From: Paenibacillus stellifer
GTDB lineage: Bacteria > Bacillota > Bacilli > Paenibacillales > Paenibacillaceae
NCBI RefSeq assembly: GCF_000758685.1
Contig: NZ_CP009286.1
Coordinates: 3,812,501-3,876,500, forward strand
Direction: 5' to 3'
DNA: 64,000 nt
Position 1 is the first letter of the stretch. Every line of letters starts with the position of its first letter. Positions 63,634-64,000 of the stretch are shown here, in pieces. Position numbers and translations under genes: made by a program. The notes beneath the pieces are model-generated. The model had not been told where the DNA came from. It searched no databases and saw only the letters and a program-made list of their open reading frames with translations.

Positions 63634-64000
63634 TTATCGAAGTCCCCGTGTGGCGTACATGAAACGAACGATGCTTTCGGCCGTCTTCTCGATATTCTCC
63701 CTGCCCTTCATTAACGCCTCTTCAATCGAACCGGCCTCCTTCATAATGCCAAAGACGGAATCGATTCCTTTCTCATACAACATCTCAATATCCTCGCCCA
63801 CTCGGCCAGCCAAAGCGACCACGGGCTTATTATGCTTCTTGGCTACGGCCGCCACGCCCAATGGCGTCTTCCCGTATTGCGTCTGAAAGTCGAGGCTTCC
63901 TTCCCCGGTCCACACGATATCCGCTTCTTTTATCTTTTCCTCAAGGTCCGTATATTGGATGACCAGATCAACGCCTCTATGAAGCCTTCCGTTCAGGAAG
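63634..64000 (-). CDS. glycerate kinase, C-terminal part (gene runs off the window)
   Basis: The last 121 codons of a glycerate kinase of the GlxK/GarK type. The segment ADIVWTGEGSLDFQTQYGKTPLGVA and VVALAGRVGEDIEMLYEKGIDSVFGI match the family's second half (cited as motifs TGEGSLDFQTQYGKTP and ALAGRVGED). It phosphorylates glycerate, feeding 2- or 3-phosphoglycerate. The reading frame stays open to position 64000, and the start is outside. Upstream galK has the same direction, 250 bases on. Confidence 0.9.
   Translation of the reverse strand, partial: FLNGRLHRGVDLVIQYTDLEEKIKEADIVWTGEGSLDFQTQYGKTPLGVAAVAKKHNKPVVALAGRVGEDIEMLYEKGIDSVFGIMKEAGSIEEALMKGRENIEKTAESIVRFMYATRGLR

Overview
The window reads as a piece of a Paenibacillus-type chromosome (Firmicutes, moderately high GC). 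The signs are strong AGGAGG ribosome binding sites with many TTG/GTG starts, a T-box leader on metG, S-layer homology domains, a C-terminal-cluster Fnr of the Bacillus type, cre-like boxes, and plant-polysaccharide enzymes. It is mostly ordinary chromosomal DNA with several accessory cassettes. I see no tRNA, rRNA, CRISPR array, prophage or insertion sequence.

Positions 1-4.6 kb: the start of metG (minus) with its T-box, yidD, a Fur-family regulator, and a secreted stalk/PKD protein. Positions 4.9-17.5 kb form an anaerobic-respiration and fermentation island: pflA, pflB, adhE, fnr, a nirB-nirD-nirC operon and ric. Eight Fnr-type palindromes stand in front of these transcription units. The best placed, at adhE and nirB, lie about 42 bases from a predicted start point.

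Positions 18.6-24.6 kb: an AraC regulator divergent from a sugar-type ABC importer without its own ATPase. The importer is followed in the same direction by a radical-SAM protein with an unusual Cys spacing and a flavin split-barrel protein; I consider this cassette uncharacterised. Positions 24.6-44.4 kb hold housekeeping and stress genes: hxlR-type regulator, Gfo/Idh oxidoreductase, VTT/DedA membrane proteins, msrAB fusion, metE, uppP, a small Ser/Thr kinase, YitT, a short Crp-like regulator, an AI-2E family exporter, ung, RNase H and several small unknown proteins.

Positions 44.4-50.2 kb: a tightly packed six-gene operon (two HAD phosphatases, three GNAT acetyltransferase genes, one of them a tandem fusion, and a SAM methyltransferase), then a YdcF-type membrane protein and an APH-type kinase. 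Positions 50.4-63.4 kb are a plant cell-wall pectin side-chain locus: a CE7 esterase; a GH53 endo-galactanase carrying cohesin and dockerin modules, followed 27 bases later by a cohesin plus SLH surface protein; a GH51 arabinofuranosidase with a divergent ArsR-type regulator and repeated operators; and galactokinase. Together these would release, hold at the surface and take in galactose and arabinose from arabinogalactan. The window ends inside a glycerate kinase gene.

Two decayed C-terminal fragments of AraC regulators (30.3 kb and 56.1 kb) and three short tandem-repeat blocks (16.6, 24.7 and 37.3 kb) lie between genes.
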